A DNA stretch of 64,000 nt from Falsiroseomonas sp046052145 (GTDB lineage Bacteria; Pseudomonadota; Alphaproteobacteria; Acetobacterales; Acetobacteraceae): NCBI GenBank assembly GCA_046052145.1, contig JBJOMW010000008.1:96928-160927 (forward strand), read 5' to 3'. Under the pieces are notes generated by a model that was not told the DNA's origin, did no database searches, and saw only the letters and a list, made by a program, of their open reading frames with translations. This document shows positions 9,071 through 16,634 of the stretch, piece by piece (position 1 is the first letter of the stretch; every line of letters starts with the position of its first letter). Made by a program: the position numbers and the translations under genes.

Positions 9071-10097
9071 CGCAAGCGAGCTGATCCGCGCCAAGGCGCT
9101 CGAGCTCGGCTTTGACGCCATTGGCTTCGCCCGCGCGCATCTGGCCGCGGAGACGCGGGAGCGCTTGATGCGCTTCCTGGCCGATGGCCAGCATGGCTCG
9201 ATGGGCTGGATGGAAAGCCGCGCGGAGCAACGCGCGCATCCCCAGGCGCTGTGGCCGGAAGCGGTCAGCGTCATCGCGCTTGGCCTGAACTACGGCCCCG
9301 ACAGCGACCCGATGGCGAGCCTTGCGCAGCGCGACCGCGGCACGATCAGCGTCTATGCCCAGGGCCGCGACTACCATGACGTGGTGAAGAAGCGCCTCAA
9401 GGCGCTCGGGCAATGGATGGCCCAGCGCTTCAAGGGCAGCGAGCTGAAGGTCTTCGTGGACACCGCGCCGGTGATGGAAAAGCCGCTCGCCCAGGCCGCC
9501 GGCCTCGGCTGGCAGGGCAAGCACACCAACCTCGTCAGCCGCGCGCATGGCTCCTGGCTGTTCCTGGGCGAGGTGTTCACGACACTCGACCTCGCCCCGG
9601 ATGCGCCGGAGGTGGACCATTGCGGCTCCTGCGATGCGTGCCTGCGCATCTGCCCGACGGACGCCTTCCCCGCGCCCTACCGGCTGGATGCGCGGCGCTG
9701 CATCTCCTACCTGACGATCGAGCATCGCGGCCCGATCCCGGAGGAGCTGCGCGCCAGGATGGGCAACCGCATCTATGGCTGCGACGACTGCCTCGCGGTC
9801 TGCCCCTGGAACAAATTCGCCCACGCGCATGAAGAGCCCGCCTTCGCCCCGCGCGCGGCGCTGACGGCGCCGAAGCTGGCGGAGCTCGCCGCGCTCGACG
9901 ATGCCGGCTTCCGCGCGCTGTTCGCCGGCAGCCCCATAAAGCGCATCGGCCGTAACCGCTTCGTGCGCAATGTGCTGGTGGCGATCGGCAATAGCGGCGA
10001 TGCGGCGCTGCGCCCGGCCGCGCAGGCGCTCTGCGAGGATGCCGACCCGGTGGTTGCGGAGTGCGCGCGCTGGGCCGAGGAAAGGCTTCCGGCATGA
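9042..10097 (+). CDS. queG: Epoxyqueuosine reductase
   Basis: About 351 residues. QueG is a cobalamin- and 4Fe-4S-dependent enzyme that removes the epoxide oxygen in the last step of queuosine synthesis. The two ferredoxin-type clusters are visible: CGSCDACLRICP and CDDCLAVCPW, with the IGRNRFVRN segment after them. ATG 9042 puts the start 29 bases inside the end of queF, an overlap that suggests coupling. The start is set by the conserved ELIRAKALELGFDAIGFARA region close behind it. Confidence 0.95.
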   Translation: MSPPIVAAADASELIRAKALELGFDAIGFARAHLAAETRERLMRFLADGQHGSMGWMESRAEQRAHPQALWPEAVSVIALGLNYGPDSDPMASLAQRDRGTISVYAQGRDYHDVVKKRLKALGQWMAQRFKGSELKVFVDTAPVMEKPLAQAAGLGWQGKHTNLVSRAHGSWLFLGEVFTTLDLAPDAPEVDHCGSCDACLRICPTDAFPAPYRLDARRCISYLTIEHRGPIPEELRARMGNRIYGCDDCLAVCPWNKFAHAHEEPAFAPRAALTAPKLAELAALDDAGFRALFAGSPIKRIGRNRFVRNVLVAIGNSGDAALRPAAQALCEDADPVVAECARWAEERLPA

Positions 10098-10204
10098 GCA
10101 ACAAGGCGCTTGTGCTGTTCTCCGGCGGGCATGAATCCGCAACCTGCCCGGCCTGCGAGCTGCGCGCCAAGGGCTGGCACGCCCATGTCGGAGACGCCGC
10201 GTGA
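10094..10204 (+). pseudogene. queC: Internally deleted queC (7-cyano-7-deazaguanine synthase) remnant, 36 codons
   Basis: A 36-codon frame starts at an ATG overlapping the queG stop (ATGA) and ends at a TGA overlapping the next gene's GTG (GTGA). Residues 1-18 (MSNKALVLFSGGHESATC) match the N terminus of QueC with its PP-loop, normally SGGxDS. Residues 19-36 (PACELRAKGWHAHVGDAA) match the C-terminal zinc-site end of QueC, which in E. coli reads CAACNLRANG. About 170 middle codons are absent, fused near a cysteine codon, yet frame and both couplings survive. The PP-loop also has HES in place of QDS. It cannot be an active synthase. Comparison is with remembered QueC sequences. Confidence 0.75.
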
Positions 10205-10860
10205 ACATCCTGATCGTCCGCAATTCCGAAACTGCGCCGGAAGGCGCCTTCGGCGAATGGCTGGCGCAGCAGGGCCATGCGCTGAGCGTGATCGCGCCCG
10301 AGGCGCTGGACGCCGCCGCGATGGAGGCGGCAGAGGTCGTCGTGACGCTCGGCTCGCCGCATGGCGTCTACGACACGCACATCCCCTGGATCCCGCGCCA
10401 GCGCGGGCTGCTGGCTGCGCGGCTGGCGGCGCGCCGGCCGACCATCGGCATCTGCTTCGGCGCGCAGATCATCGCGGCGGCCGCGGGCGGCAGTTCCACG
10501 CGCATGGCCGATGGCCGCTTCTACCGCGGCTGGTTCGGCGTGGCGCGCGTCGCCGATCCGGTGCTGGCCGGCCCCTGGCCGCGTTGGCATGGCGATGCCA
10601 TCACCGCCCCGCCCGGCGCGGAGGTGCTGGCCGAGGATGACGGCACGGTGCAGGCGCTGGCCCTGCCGCGCGCCATCGGCGTGCAGTTCCACCCCGAGGC
10701 GACGCCCGAAATCCTGCAGAGCTGGGCCGCGCGCTTCACCGCGGCGGGTGTGGTGGACGAAGCCGCGCTGGCCGCCGACAGCGCGCGGCTGTTCCCGGCG
10801 CGCACCCAGGCGCGTGCCGCACTCTTTGCCTGGCTGCTGCGGCGCGCGACGGAAGCCTGA
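10201..10860 (+). CDS. Class I glutamine amidotransferase-like protein
   Basis: 219-residue protein with the class I GATase fold. The nucleophile Cys85 is in GICFGAQ, and the His164/Glu166 pair is in QFHPEA. Such stand-alone proteins resemble the glutaminase part of GMP synthetase or gamma-glutamyl peptide hydrolases; the exact substrate is unknown. It begins at GTG 10201, overlapping the stop of the queC remnant, and is the last gene of the queuosine operon. Whether it serves queuosine metabolism is unclear. It ends 19 bases from a convergent Bug gene. Confidence 0.85.
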   Translation: MNILIVRNSETAPEGAFGEWLAQQGHALSVIAPEALDAAAMEAAEVVVTLGSPHGVYDTHIPWIPRQRGLLAARLAARRPTIGICFGAQIIAAAAGGSSTRMADGRFYRGWFGVARVADPVLAGPWPRWHGDAITAPPGAEVLAEDDGTVQALALPRAIGVQFHPEATPEILQSWAARFTAAGVVDEAALAADSARLFPARTQARAALFAWLLRRATEA

Positions 10861-10879
10861 CCGCCGCGCGCCGCGCAAC

Positions 10880-11845
10880 TCAATCCGGCTGGATGTTGTT
10901 GGCGCGCACGACGGCGCCCCAGGTCTCGACCTGACGGGCGAAGAAGCTGCGCAGCTCCTCCGGCGAGGACAGCACCAGGCGGGCCTGCTGCGTCTCCGTC
11001 ATGATCTGACGGGGGCGTTCTTCCGAGAGCGTCTCGCGCAGCGCGGTGTTCATGCGCGCCACCATCGGCGCCGGCGTGCCGCGCGGGGCGAAGACGCCCC
11101 ACCAGGCCTCGGCCTCGAGGTTCGGGAAGCCAGCCTCGGCCGAGGTCTGCGTCTCCGCAAGGCGCGTCAGGCGCTGCGGGCCGAACTGCAGCAGCGGACG
11201 CAGCGTGCCGCCAGCGATATGCGGCAGCAGCAGCGCGGCGCTGCCGATCATCATGTCCACCGTGCCCGCGACAGTGTCGTTCACCGCGAGCCCGCCGCTG
11301 CGATAGGGGATATGCGTCATCCGCACATTCGCCCTCTCGCCCAGCAGGATCATCGAGAGATGGCCCAGCGTGCCATTGCCGGTCGAGCCGTAGGAGACCG
11401 CCTCCGGCCGCGCGCGGGCGGCGGCGATGACATCGGCGATGTTGCGGAAGGGCTTGTCCGCCTTGGTCGCCAGCGCATAGGGCGAGCCGCCGATCAGCAT
11501 GACTGGGTCGAGGTCCGTCATGACGTCGAAGGGCGGCGTGCGCAGCAGGGCCGGGATGGTGGCGTGGCTGTCGAAGGTCAGCAGCCAGGTCGTGCCATCG
11601 GGCCGCGCCTTCGCCACCGCGTCCGCGCCGATCGAGCCCGCCGCACCCGCGCGGTTCTCCACCACCACCGGCGCGCCGAGGCGCTGCGTCAGGCCCGGCG
11701 TGACCAACCGCGCGACGGCATCCGTCGAGCCGCCCGGGGCGAAGGGGACGATGATGCGGATGGAATTGCTCTGTGCGCGGGCGATGCCCGGCAGGGCCAG
11801 AGCGGATGCGGCAGCCAGCGCCGCGCGGCGCGTCAGATGCGTCAT
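10880..11845 (-). CDS. Bug-family tripartite tricarboxylate transporter receptor (orphan)
   Basis: 321-residue periplasmic binding protein. It has a signal peptide (TRRAALAAASALALPGIARA) and the Bug signature IRIIVPFAPGGSTDAVARL, then VENRAGAAGSIGADAVAKA and PDGTTWLL. No TctA or TctB gene lies next to it, so it must share a permease elsewhere, such as the one at 1.4-3.4 kb, or act in signalling. Orphan Bug receptors are common in this bacterial group. It is transcribed against the preceding queuosine operon. Confidence 0.9.
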   Translation of the reverse strand: MTHLTRRAALAAASALALPGIARAQSNSIRIIVPFAPGGSTDAVARLVTPGLTQRLGAPVVVENRAGAAGSIGADAVAKARPDGTTWLLTFDSHATIPALLRTPPFDVMTDLDPVMLIGGSPYALATKADKPFRNIADVIAAARARPEAVSYGSTGNGTLGHLSMILLGERANVRMTHIPYRSGGLAVNDTVAGTVDMMIGSAALLLPHIAGGTLRPLLQFGPQRLTRLAETQTSAEAGFPNLEAEAWWGVFAPRGTPAPMVARMNTALRETLSEERPRQIMTETQQARLVLSSPEELRSFFARQVETWGAVVRANNIQPD

Positions 11846-11939
11846 GGTGTCCTCCCGTCCGGACGGGCGGCCTTGGCGGCCACCCTGCCCCGGTCATGGG
11901 CAGGCATACAGGATCGGACGGGGCGGGCAAGCCGCCGGG

Positions 11940-12521
11940 TCAGAACCGCGCCATCTCCCGCCGCACCTTGGCGAGGAAGCGCGTGCGCTGCACCTCGGTC
12001 ACGCGGTTCATGTCATAGAGCGCGTGATACTGCACGCGGGCCGCCCCACCGGTGATCACCCGGAAATAGCGCGTCACCGCCTTGCGTGGCGGATCGCCCA
12101 TGAACATCGCCGTCCAGCGCGGGCGGCCATAGGTGCTGATGCCAGCCACCTTGCGGATGTGCTGGAGGTTCGGCTTCGCCACCCCCTCCTCGATCACGAA
12201 GGAGACGCCGGGCAGCAGCACGCGGTCCATCCAGCCCTTCAGGATCGCCGGCAGGCCGTAGCACCAGGTGGGGAAGGACAGCACCAGCGCCTCCGCCCGC
12301 TCCAGCCGCGCGACATAGTCCTCGACCGGCGCGCGATTGGCGGGGATGTCGTGGTAGCCGCGGCGCTCCTCCGCACCCAGCACGGGGTTGAAGCCCTCGG
12401 CGTAGAGATCGCAGAGATCCACCTCATGCCCCGCCTCCCGCAGCCCCGCGAGCGCTTCCTCGCGGATCGCGTGGTGGAAGCTCTCGGGCAGCGGATGGGC
12501 GTAGAGGTAGAGGATGCGCAT
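11940..12521 (-). CDS. Flavodoxin-fold NAD(P)H-dependent oxidoreductase
   Basis: 193-residue protein of the NQO/MdaB-like flavodoxin fold. Visible elements are the N-terminal beta strand and loop ILYLYAHPLPESF, the FMN/FAD-contacting FPTWCYGLPAILKGWMDRV, and GISTYGRPRW. These enzymes reduce quinones or related electron acceptors with NAD(P)H. Its start overlaps the stop of the cupin gene by one base (TGATG), so the two form an operon. A paralog with about half of the residues shared lies divergently at 13015-13596. Confidence 0.88.
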   Translation of the reverse strand: MRILYLYAHPLPESFHHAIREEALAGLREAGHEVDLCDLYAEGFNPVLGAEERRGYHDIPANRAPVEDYVARLERAEALVLSFPTWCYGLPAILKGWMDRVLLPGVSFVIEEGVAKPNLQHIRKVAGISTYGRPRWTAMFMGDPPRKAVTRYFRVITGGAARVQYHALYDMNRVTEVQRTRFLAKVRREMARF

Positions 12522-12958
12522 CAGCCGCCGCGCGCCCCGGTCAACACGGCGATGTCGTCCTCACCGAGTGGCACGGGGACGCCGCTGCGGATCAGCTCGG
12601 CGAAGCCCTCATTCGGCGTCATCAGCGTCAGGCAGTAGAGCTTCGCTTGCGTGTCGTTGACGACGACATGCTCGACGCCGGGCTTGAGCACGAAGGCATC
12701 CCCCGGGCCGATCGGCGTTTCCTTGCCATTCGCATAAGCCTTGCCGGAGCCGGCGAGGACGAAGAAGCATTCCTCCGCCGCCTGGTGCGTGTTGGGCGGC
12801 GTGCGGCCGCCCGGCTCGAAAATCTCGACCACCAGGGTGAAGGAGACACCATCCTCCAGCGGGTCGAACAGGCAGGCGAAGTAGTTCGTGTCGGTCGGCG
12901 CGATGCGGAAGCCGCGCAGGTCCCTCGCGCGCTTGCCGATCACCGGGGCGGTCATCAT
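12521..12958 (-). CDS. Cupin-domain protein
   Basis: About 145 residues with one cupin barrel. The first metal-binding motif is seen as PPNTHQAAEECFFVLAGSG, and the second as PGDAFVLKPGVEHVVVND, which together supply His/Glu metal ligands. Start 12958 is chosen because AGGAAGGAG lies about nine bases upstream; an earlier in-frame ATG at 13009 lacks such a site and would intrude on the divergent promoter. Small cupins may be dioxygenases, isomerases or sensors; no specific role can be given. It is the first gene of a two-gene unit with the flavodoxin-fold oxidoreductase. Confidence 0.85.
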   Translation of the reverse strand: MMTAPVIGKRARDLRGFRIAPTDTNYFACLFDPLEDGVSFTLVVEIFEPGGRTPPNTHQAAEECFFVLAGSGKAYANGKETPIGPGDAFVLKPGVEHVVVNDTQAKLYCLTLMTPNEGFAELIRSGVPVPLGEDDIAVLTGARGG

Positions 12959-13014
12959 GGGGCTCGCTCCTTCCTCGGTTGCGGTGCCGGCATGAACGTT
13001 GCTACGCACGCCTC

Positions 13015-13596
13015 ATGCAAGTGCTGATGATCCATGCGCACCCGCGCGCCGACAGTCTTTCGGCCGCGCTGCGGGATGCGGCGAAGGGCGCGCTGGAGGC
13101 GGCGGGCCATCGTGTCGAGTTGCGCGACCTCTATGCGGAGGGCTTCAACCCGGTCCTCTCGGCCGAGGAGCGCGGGCGCTACCACGACGTCCCCGACAAC
13201 CTTGAGGGCATCGAGGACCATGTCGCCGCGCTGCGCCGTGCGGAGGCGCTGGTGCTGGTCTACCCCACCTGGTGGTACGGGATGCCGGCGATCCTGAAGG
13301 GCTGGTTCGACCGGGTGTGGTCGCCCGGGGTGGCCTTCAACCTTGGCGCCGGCGCGATCGAGCCGGCGCTGACCAATATCCGCCGCATCGCGGTGGTGAC
13401 GACCTATGGCTCGCCCAATTGGCTGCTCTGGTACATCGGGCGCATTGACCGGAAACTGTTCGGCCGCGGCATACGGCGCCTCTGCGCCAAGGACTGCAAG
13501 CTGGAGTGGGTGACGCTGACCCGGATGGACCAGCGCAGCCGCGCGGAATGCGAGAGCTTCGTGCAGCGCGCGCGGGCGCATTTCGCCCGCTGGTAG
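13015..13596 (+). CDS. Flavodoxin-fold NAD(P)H-dependent oxidoreductase (paralog of 11940-12521)
   Basis: 193 residues, similar in length and motif order to the divergent neighbour two genes away: VLMIHAHPRADS, RDLYAEGFNPVLSAEER, YPTWWYGMPAILKGWFDRV and VVTTYGSPNW. The shared LYAEGFNPVL block marks a recent duplication of a quinone-reductase-like gene. Start is ATG 13015; the promoter must lie in the 56 bases shared with the cupin gene. It ends one base before the convergent amidohydrolase gene, with no room for a terminator. Confidence 0.88.
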   Translation: MQVLMIHAHPRADSLSAALRDAAKGALEAAGHRVELRDLYAEGFNPVLSAEERGRYHDVPDNLEGIEDHVAALRRAEALVLVYPTWWYGMPAILKGWFDRVWSPGVAFNLGAGAIEPALTNIRRIAVVTTYGSPNWLLWYIGRIDRKLFGRGIRRLCAKDCKLEWVTLTRMDQRSRAECESFVQRARAHFARW

Positions 13597-13597
13597 C

Positions 13598-14953
13598 TCA
13601 GGCCCGCAGGCCAAGGACCGCATCCAGCTCCCGCCAATGCGGGGCCGTCGCCTCCAGCACGCGGCCGTCGCGCAGCACCACGCGGTCCGATTGCGGGCGG
13701 GAGAGCAGCTCGGTCATGAAGCGCGCCGAGGTCAGGACGAGGTCCGCCGGCTGGCCGGCCTGGATCAGGCCGCGGCCAGCGAGGCCCATGGCCTCCGCCG
13801 GGTTCGCCGTCCAGGCGCGGTGCCAATCGCCGAAGGGGTGGTCGAGGTGGAGGATCCGCGTCGCCTCCCGGAAGACCTCCATCATGTCGAGGTCGCCATA
13901 GGCGTAGAAGGGATCGCGCGTGTTGTCGGAAGCGACCGAGACCCGGATGCCCGCCGCGCGCATCTCATGCACCAGCGTCACGCCGCGCCAACGCGGCGTG
14001 CGGCCGGCGCTGCGGTCCTGCAGGTACATGTTGCACATCGGCAGGACGACGATGCTGATCCCGGCCTCGGCGACGCGCGCGATGGTCTCCTGCGCGAATT
14101 CCTCGGGCTGGATCGAGAGCGAGCAGCAATGCCCGCATTGGATCTTGCCCTTGAAACCGCGGCGCAGCGCCGTCAGCGCAACTTCGCGCAGCGCGCGCGC
14201 GCCGCTCTCCCCGCTCTCATCCACATGCAGGTCGATGTCGAGCCCGCGCGCCTCGGCGAGGGCGAAGAAGTGATCCAGCTCCTCCAAGAAACCCGTGGGC
14301 AGGTCTTCGTGGATGTGGCCGGCATGGCGCGTGACCATGCCGAGAACGCCGCCAGTCTCCGCCACTAGGTTGGCGAGCGTCTCACCATCATCGCCGAGGA
14401 AGCGGTCGAGCGGCGCGATGGAGGACATCTGCAGCGCGACCTTGCCGGCCCAGCGGTCACGCAGCTTCGCCATGGTTCGCCAGCTGCCATGGGCGCGCGG
14501 CAGGTAGGTGTCGATATGCGTGCGGATCGCGACCGTGCCGTGCGCATAGGCGCAGCGGATGGCGAAATCGGCGCGGGCCTCGACATCGGCCTCGGACCAG
14601 TTGGCGCCGCGGTCGGCCATCACGGTCTCGATGGCGCCGGCGAAGTCGCCGCGCGGATTGCGCGCGCGGGGCCAGGTGTGGCCCTTGTCGAGATGGGTGT
14701 GCGCGTCCACCGGGCCCGGCCAGACCTGGCCACCCTGGAGGTCCACGCCGTCCGGCGCGCTGCCCGCGGGCGTGCTATCTGCAGGCGCGCCTGCCGGCGC
14801 GACGCCGGCGATCTTCCCATCCTCGATGCGGATATCGAGCCGCACCAGCCCGTCCGCGTCACGTGCCGCCTCAAACCCCGGCACCAGCACGCCCGCGGCG
14901 CGGGCATTGCGCAGCCAGAAGCGCGCGCCCGCCTGCTGCAGAAGGTCCTTCAC
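13598..14953 (-). CDS. Cytosine deaminase-like amidohydrolase
   Basis: 451-residue metal-dependent hydrolase of the amidohydrolase superfamily, closest in motif pattern to the CodA type. Metal and active-site motifs appear in order: DAHTHLDK, HVDESGE, the HC of GHCCSLS, and SDNTRDPF with the late Asp. Such enzymes deaminate cytosine, creatinine-like or other cyclic amidines. It starts at GTG overlapping the stop of the ABC permease (GTGA). The ABC genes upstream include an NMT1/ThiY-like binding protein, so the likely substrate is an imported pyrimidine-type compound. Exact substrate unknown. Confidence 0.85.
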   Translation of the reverse strand: MKDLLQQAGARFWLRNARAAGVLVPGFEAARDADGLVRLDIRIEDGKIAGVAPAGAPADSTPAGSAPDGVDLQGGQVWPGPVDAHTHLDKGHTWPRARNPRGDFAGAIETVMADRGANWSEADVEARADFAIRCAYAHGTVAIRTHIDTYLPRAHGSWRTMAKLRDRWAGKVALQMSSIAPLDRFLGDDGETLANLVAETGGVLGMVTRHAGHIHEDLPTGFLEELDHFFALAEARGLDIDLHVDESGESGARALREVALTALRRGFKGKIQCGHCCSLSIQPEEFAQETIARVAEAGISIVVLPMCNMYLQDRSAGRTPRWRGVTLVHEMRAAGIRVSVASDNTRDPFYAYGDLDMMEVFREATRILHLDHPFGDWHRAWTANPAEAMGLAGRGLIQAGQPADLVLTSARFMTELLSRPQSDRVVLRDGRVLEATAPHWRELDAVLGLRA

Positions 14954-15810
14954 TTGCGTTCCTTCATCGCGCTTTCATGCCAATGGCGGAGCGCAAGGTG
15001 GGAGATCAGCGACATCACCAGGAAGATCGCGATGCCGGTGACCGAGATCAGCACGAGGGCGGCGAACATGCGCGGGATCTGCAGCTGGAAGCCGGCTTCC
15101 AGGATGCGATAGGCGAGGCCGGAGGAGCGGCCGCCGGTGCCTGCGACGAATTCCGCGACGATTGCTCCGATCAGAGCGAGCCCACCCGAAATCTTCAGCC
15201 CCGCCAGGAAGTAGGGCATCGCCGTCGGCAGGCGCAGCCGCAGCAGCACCTGCCAGCGGCTGGCGCGATACAGGCGGAACATGTCCTGCAAATTGTGGTC
15301 GGCGCTGTTCAGCCCGAGCGTTGTGTTCGAGAGGATCGGGAAGAAGGCGACGATCCAGGCGCAGATCAGCAGCGCGATCCGGACATCATCCACCCAGATG
15401 ATGATCAGCGGCGCAATGGCGACAATGGGCGTCACCTGCAGGATGACGGCATAGGGAAAGAGCGACATCTCGATCACGCGGGACTGCGCGAACAGAACCG
15501 CCAGCGCGAGGCCGAGCAAGGCCGCGACGGCCAACGCAGCGAAGGTGATCTGCAGCGTGATCCAGAGCGAGACCTGCAAGGTGGCCCAGTCGCGGATCAG
15601 CGTCCGGCCGATCTCGATCGGGCCGGGCAGGATGTAGCTCGGGATCTCGTTGACCCGCACCGCCCATTCCCAGCTGCCCAGCGCCATCAGGCCAATGGAC
15701 AGCGGCATCAGGATGCGCGCCCAGCCCTCCGGCGTCAGGCCGAAAACACGCTTCTCGCGGATCTCGACAGGCGCGTTCGCGGCCTCATTGGCCGATAGCG
15801 AGACACTCAT
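14950..15810 (-). CDS. ABC transporter permease (SsuC/ThiX-like)
   Basis: About 286 residues with six hydrophobic segments. The EAA-type cytoplasmic loop that contacts the ATPase is visible as FRLYRASRWQVLLRLRLPTAMPYFLAGLKI. It belongs to the taurine/nitrate/HMP-type permease family. Start 15810 is chosen over an upstream ATG at 15876 because GAGGA precedes it by about eight bases and the longer version would overlap the ATPase gene. It is the third gene of a binding protein, ATPase, permease, amidohydrolase operon. Confidence 0.9.
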   Translation of the reverse strand: MSVSLSANEAANAPVEIREKRVFGLTPEGWARILMPLSIGLMALGSWEWAVRVNEIPSYILPGPIEIGRTLIRDWATLQVSLWITLQITFAALAVAALLGLALAVLFAQSRVIEMSLFPYAVILQVTPIVAIAPLIIIWVDDVRIALLICAWIVAFFPILSNTTLGLNSADHNLQDMFRLYRASRWQVLLRLRLPTAMPYFLAGLKISGGLALIGAIVAEFVAGTGGRSSGLAYRILEAGFQLQIPRMFAALVLISVTGIAIFLVMSLISHLALRHWHESAMKERK

Positions 15811-15820
15811 GGAATGGTCC

Positions 15821-16609
15821 TCACTCGCCCATCGCGGTGTGCAGCGCCTGCGACACCTCGCGGCAATGGGCCGCATACTCGGCAGAGGTGCGGAAAACCT
15901 CGTCGCGCGGATAGGGGGCGTTGACCTCGATATCCTCCACCACGCGGCCCGGCCGCGCGGCCATCACGACGATGCGGCGGGAGAGGTAGACGCTCTCGAA
16001 CACCGAATGGGTGACGAAGATCGCGGTGAAGCGCTCGGCCTGCCACAGCGTCAGCAGGTCGTTGTTGAGCCGGTGGCGCGTGATCTCGTCGAGCGCGGCG
16101 AAGGGCTCGTCCATCAGCAACAGGCGGGGCTTCGTCGCCAGCGCGCGCGCGATGGAAACACGCATCTTCATGCCGCCCGACAGCGCGCGGGGATAGGATT
16201 TCTCGAAGCCCGCAAGACCGACGGAGGCAAGCGCCGCTGCGGCACGGTCCGCGGCCTCGCCACGGTTCACCCCGGCCAGGCGCAGCGGCAGCATCACGTT
16301 CTTCAGTGCATTCGACCAGGGCATCAGCGTCGGCTCCTGGAAGACGAAGCCGATATCGCCGGTCGCATCACCGCCCGAGGCCATCTGGATGCTGCCCGTG
16401 GTGGGCGCCATCAGCCCCGCCACCATGCGCAGCACCGTGGACTTGCCGCAGCCCGAGGGCCCGAGCAGGGAGACGAAATCCCCCTGCCCGATCGCCAGTT
16501 CCACGCCCTGCACGGCCAGCGTGCCATTGGCGTAGCGCTTGCCGACGCCCGACAGGGTGACGACGGGCTGGCCCACCGCCACCGGCACCTGCATGACGCT
16601 GCCGTCCAT
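15821..16609 (-). CDS. ABC transporter ATP-binding protein (SsuB/ThiZ-like)
   Basis: About 262 residues. It carries Walker A (GPSGCGKST), Q-loop (FVFQEP), ABC signature (LSGGMKMRVSIARAL), Walker B (LLLMDEP) and the H-loop (VTHSVFE). It powers import through the neighbouring permease. ATG 16609 is preferred for the GGGG/AGGGG stretch just upstream; a GTG at 16627 in the same frame is an alternative. It lies 25 bases downstream of the binding protein gene and 10 bases upstream of the permease. Confidence 0.92.
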   Translation of the reverse strand: MDGSVMQVPVAVGQPVVTLSGVGKRYANGTLAVQGVELAIGQGDFVSLLGPSGCGKSTVLRMVAGLMAPTTGSIQMASGGDATGDIGFVFQEPTLMPWSNALKNVMLPLRLAGVNRGEAADRAAAALASVGLAGFEKSYPRALSGGMKMRVSIARALATKPRLLLMDEPFAALDEITRHRLNNDLLTLWQAERFTAIFVTHSVFESVYLSRRIVVMAARPGRVVEDIEVNAPYPRDEVFRTSAEYAAHCREVSQALHTAMGE

Positions 16610-16634
16610 CACCCCTGCCCCAGCCACGCGCGCG

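Noticed and set aside
11846..11939. tRNA or small RNA gene between the Bug receptor and the oxidoreductase
   Set aside because: No cloverleaf, no CCA-like end and no strong stem with T run were found.
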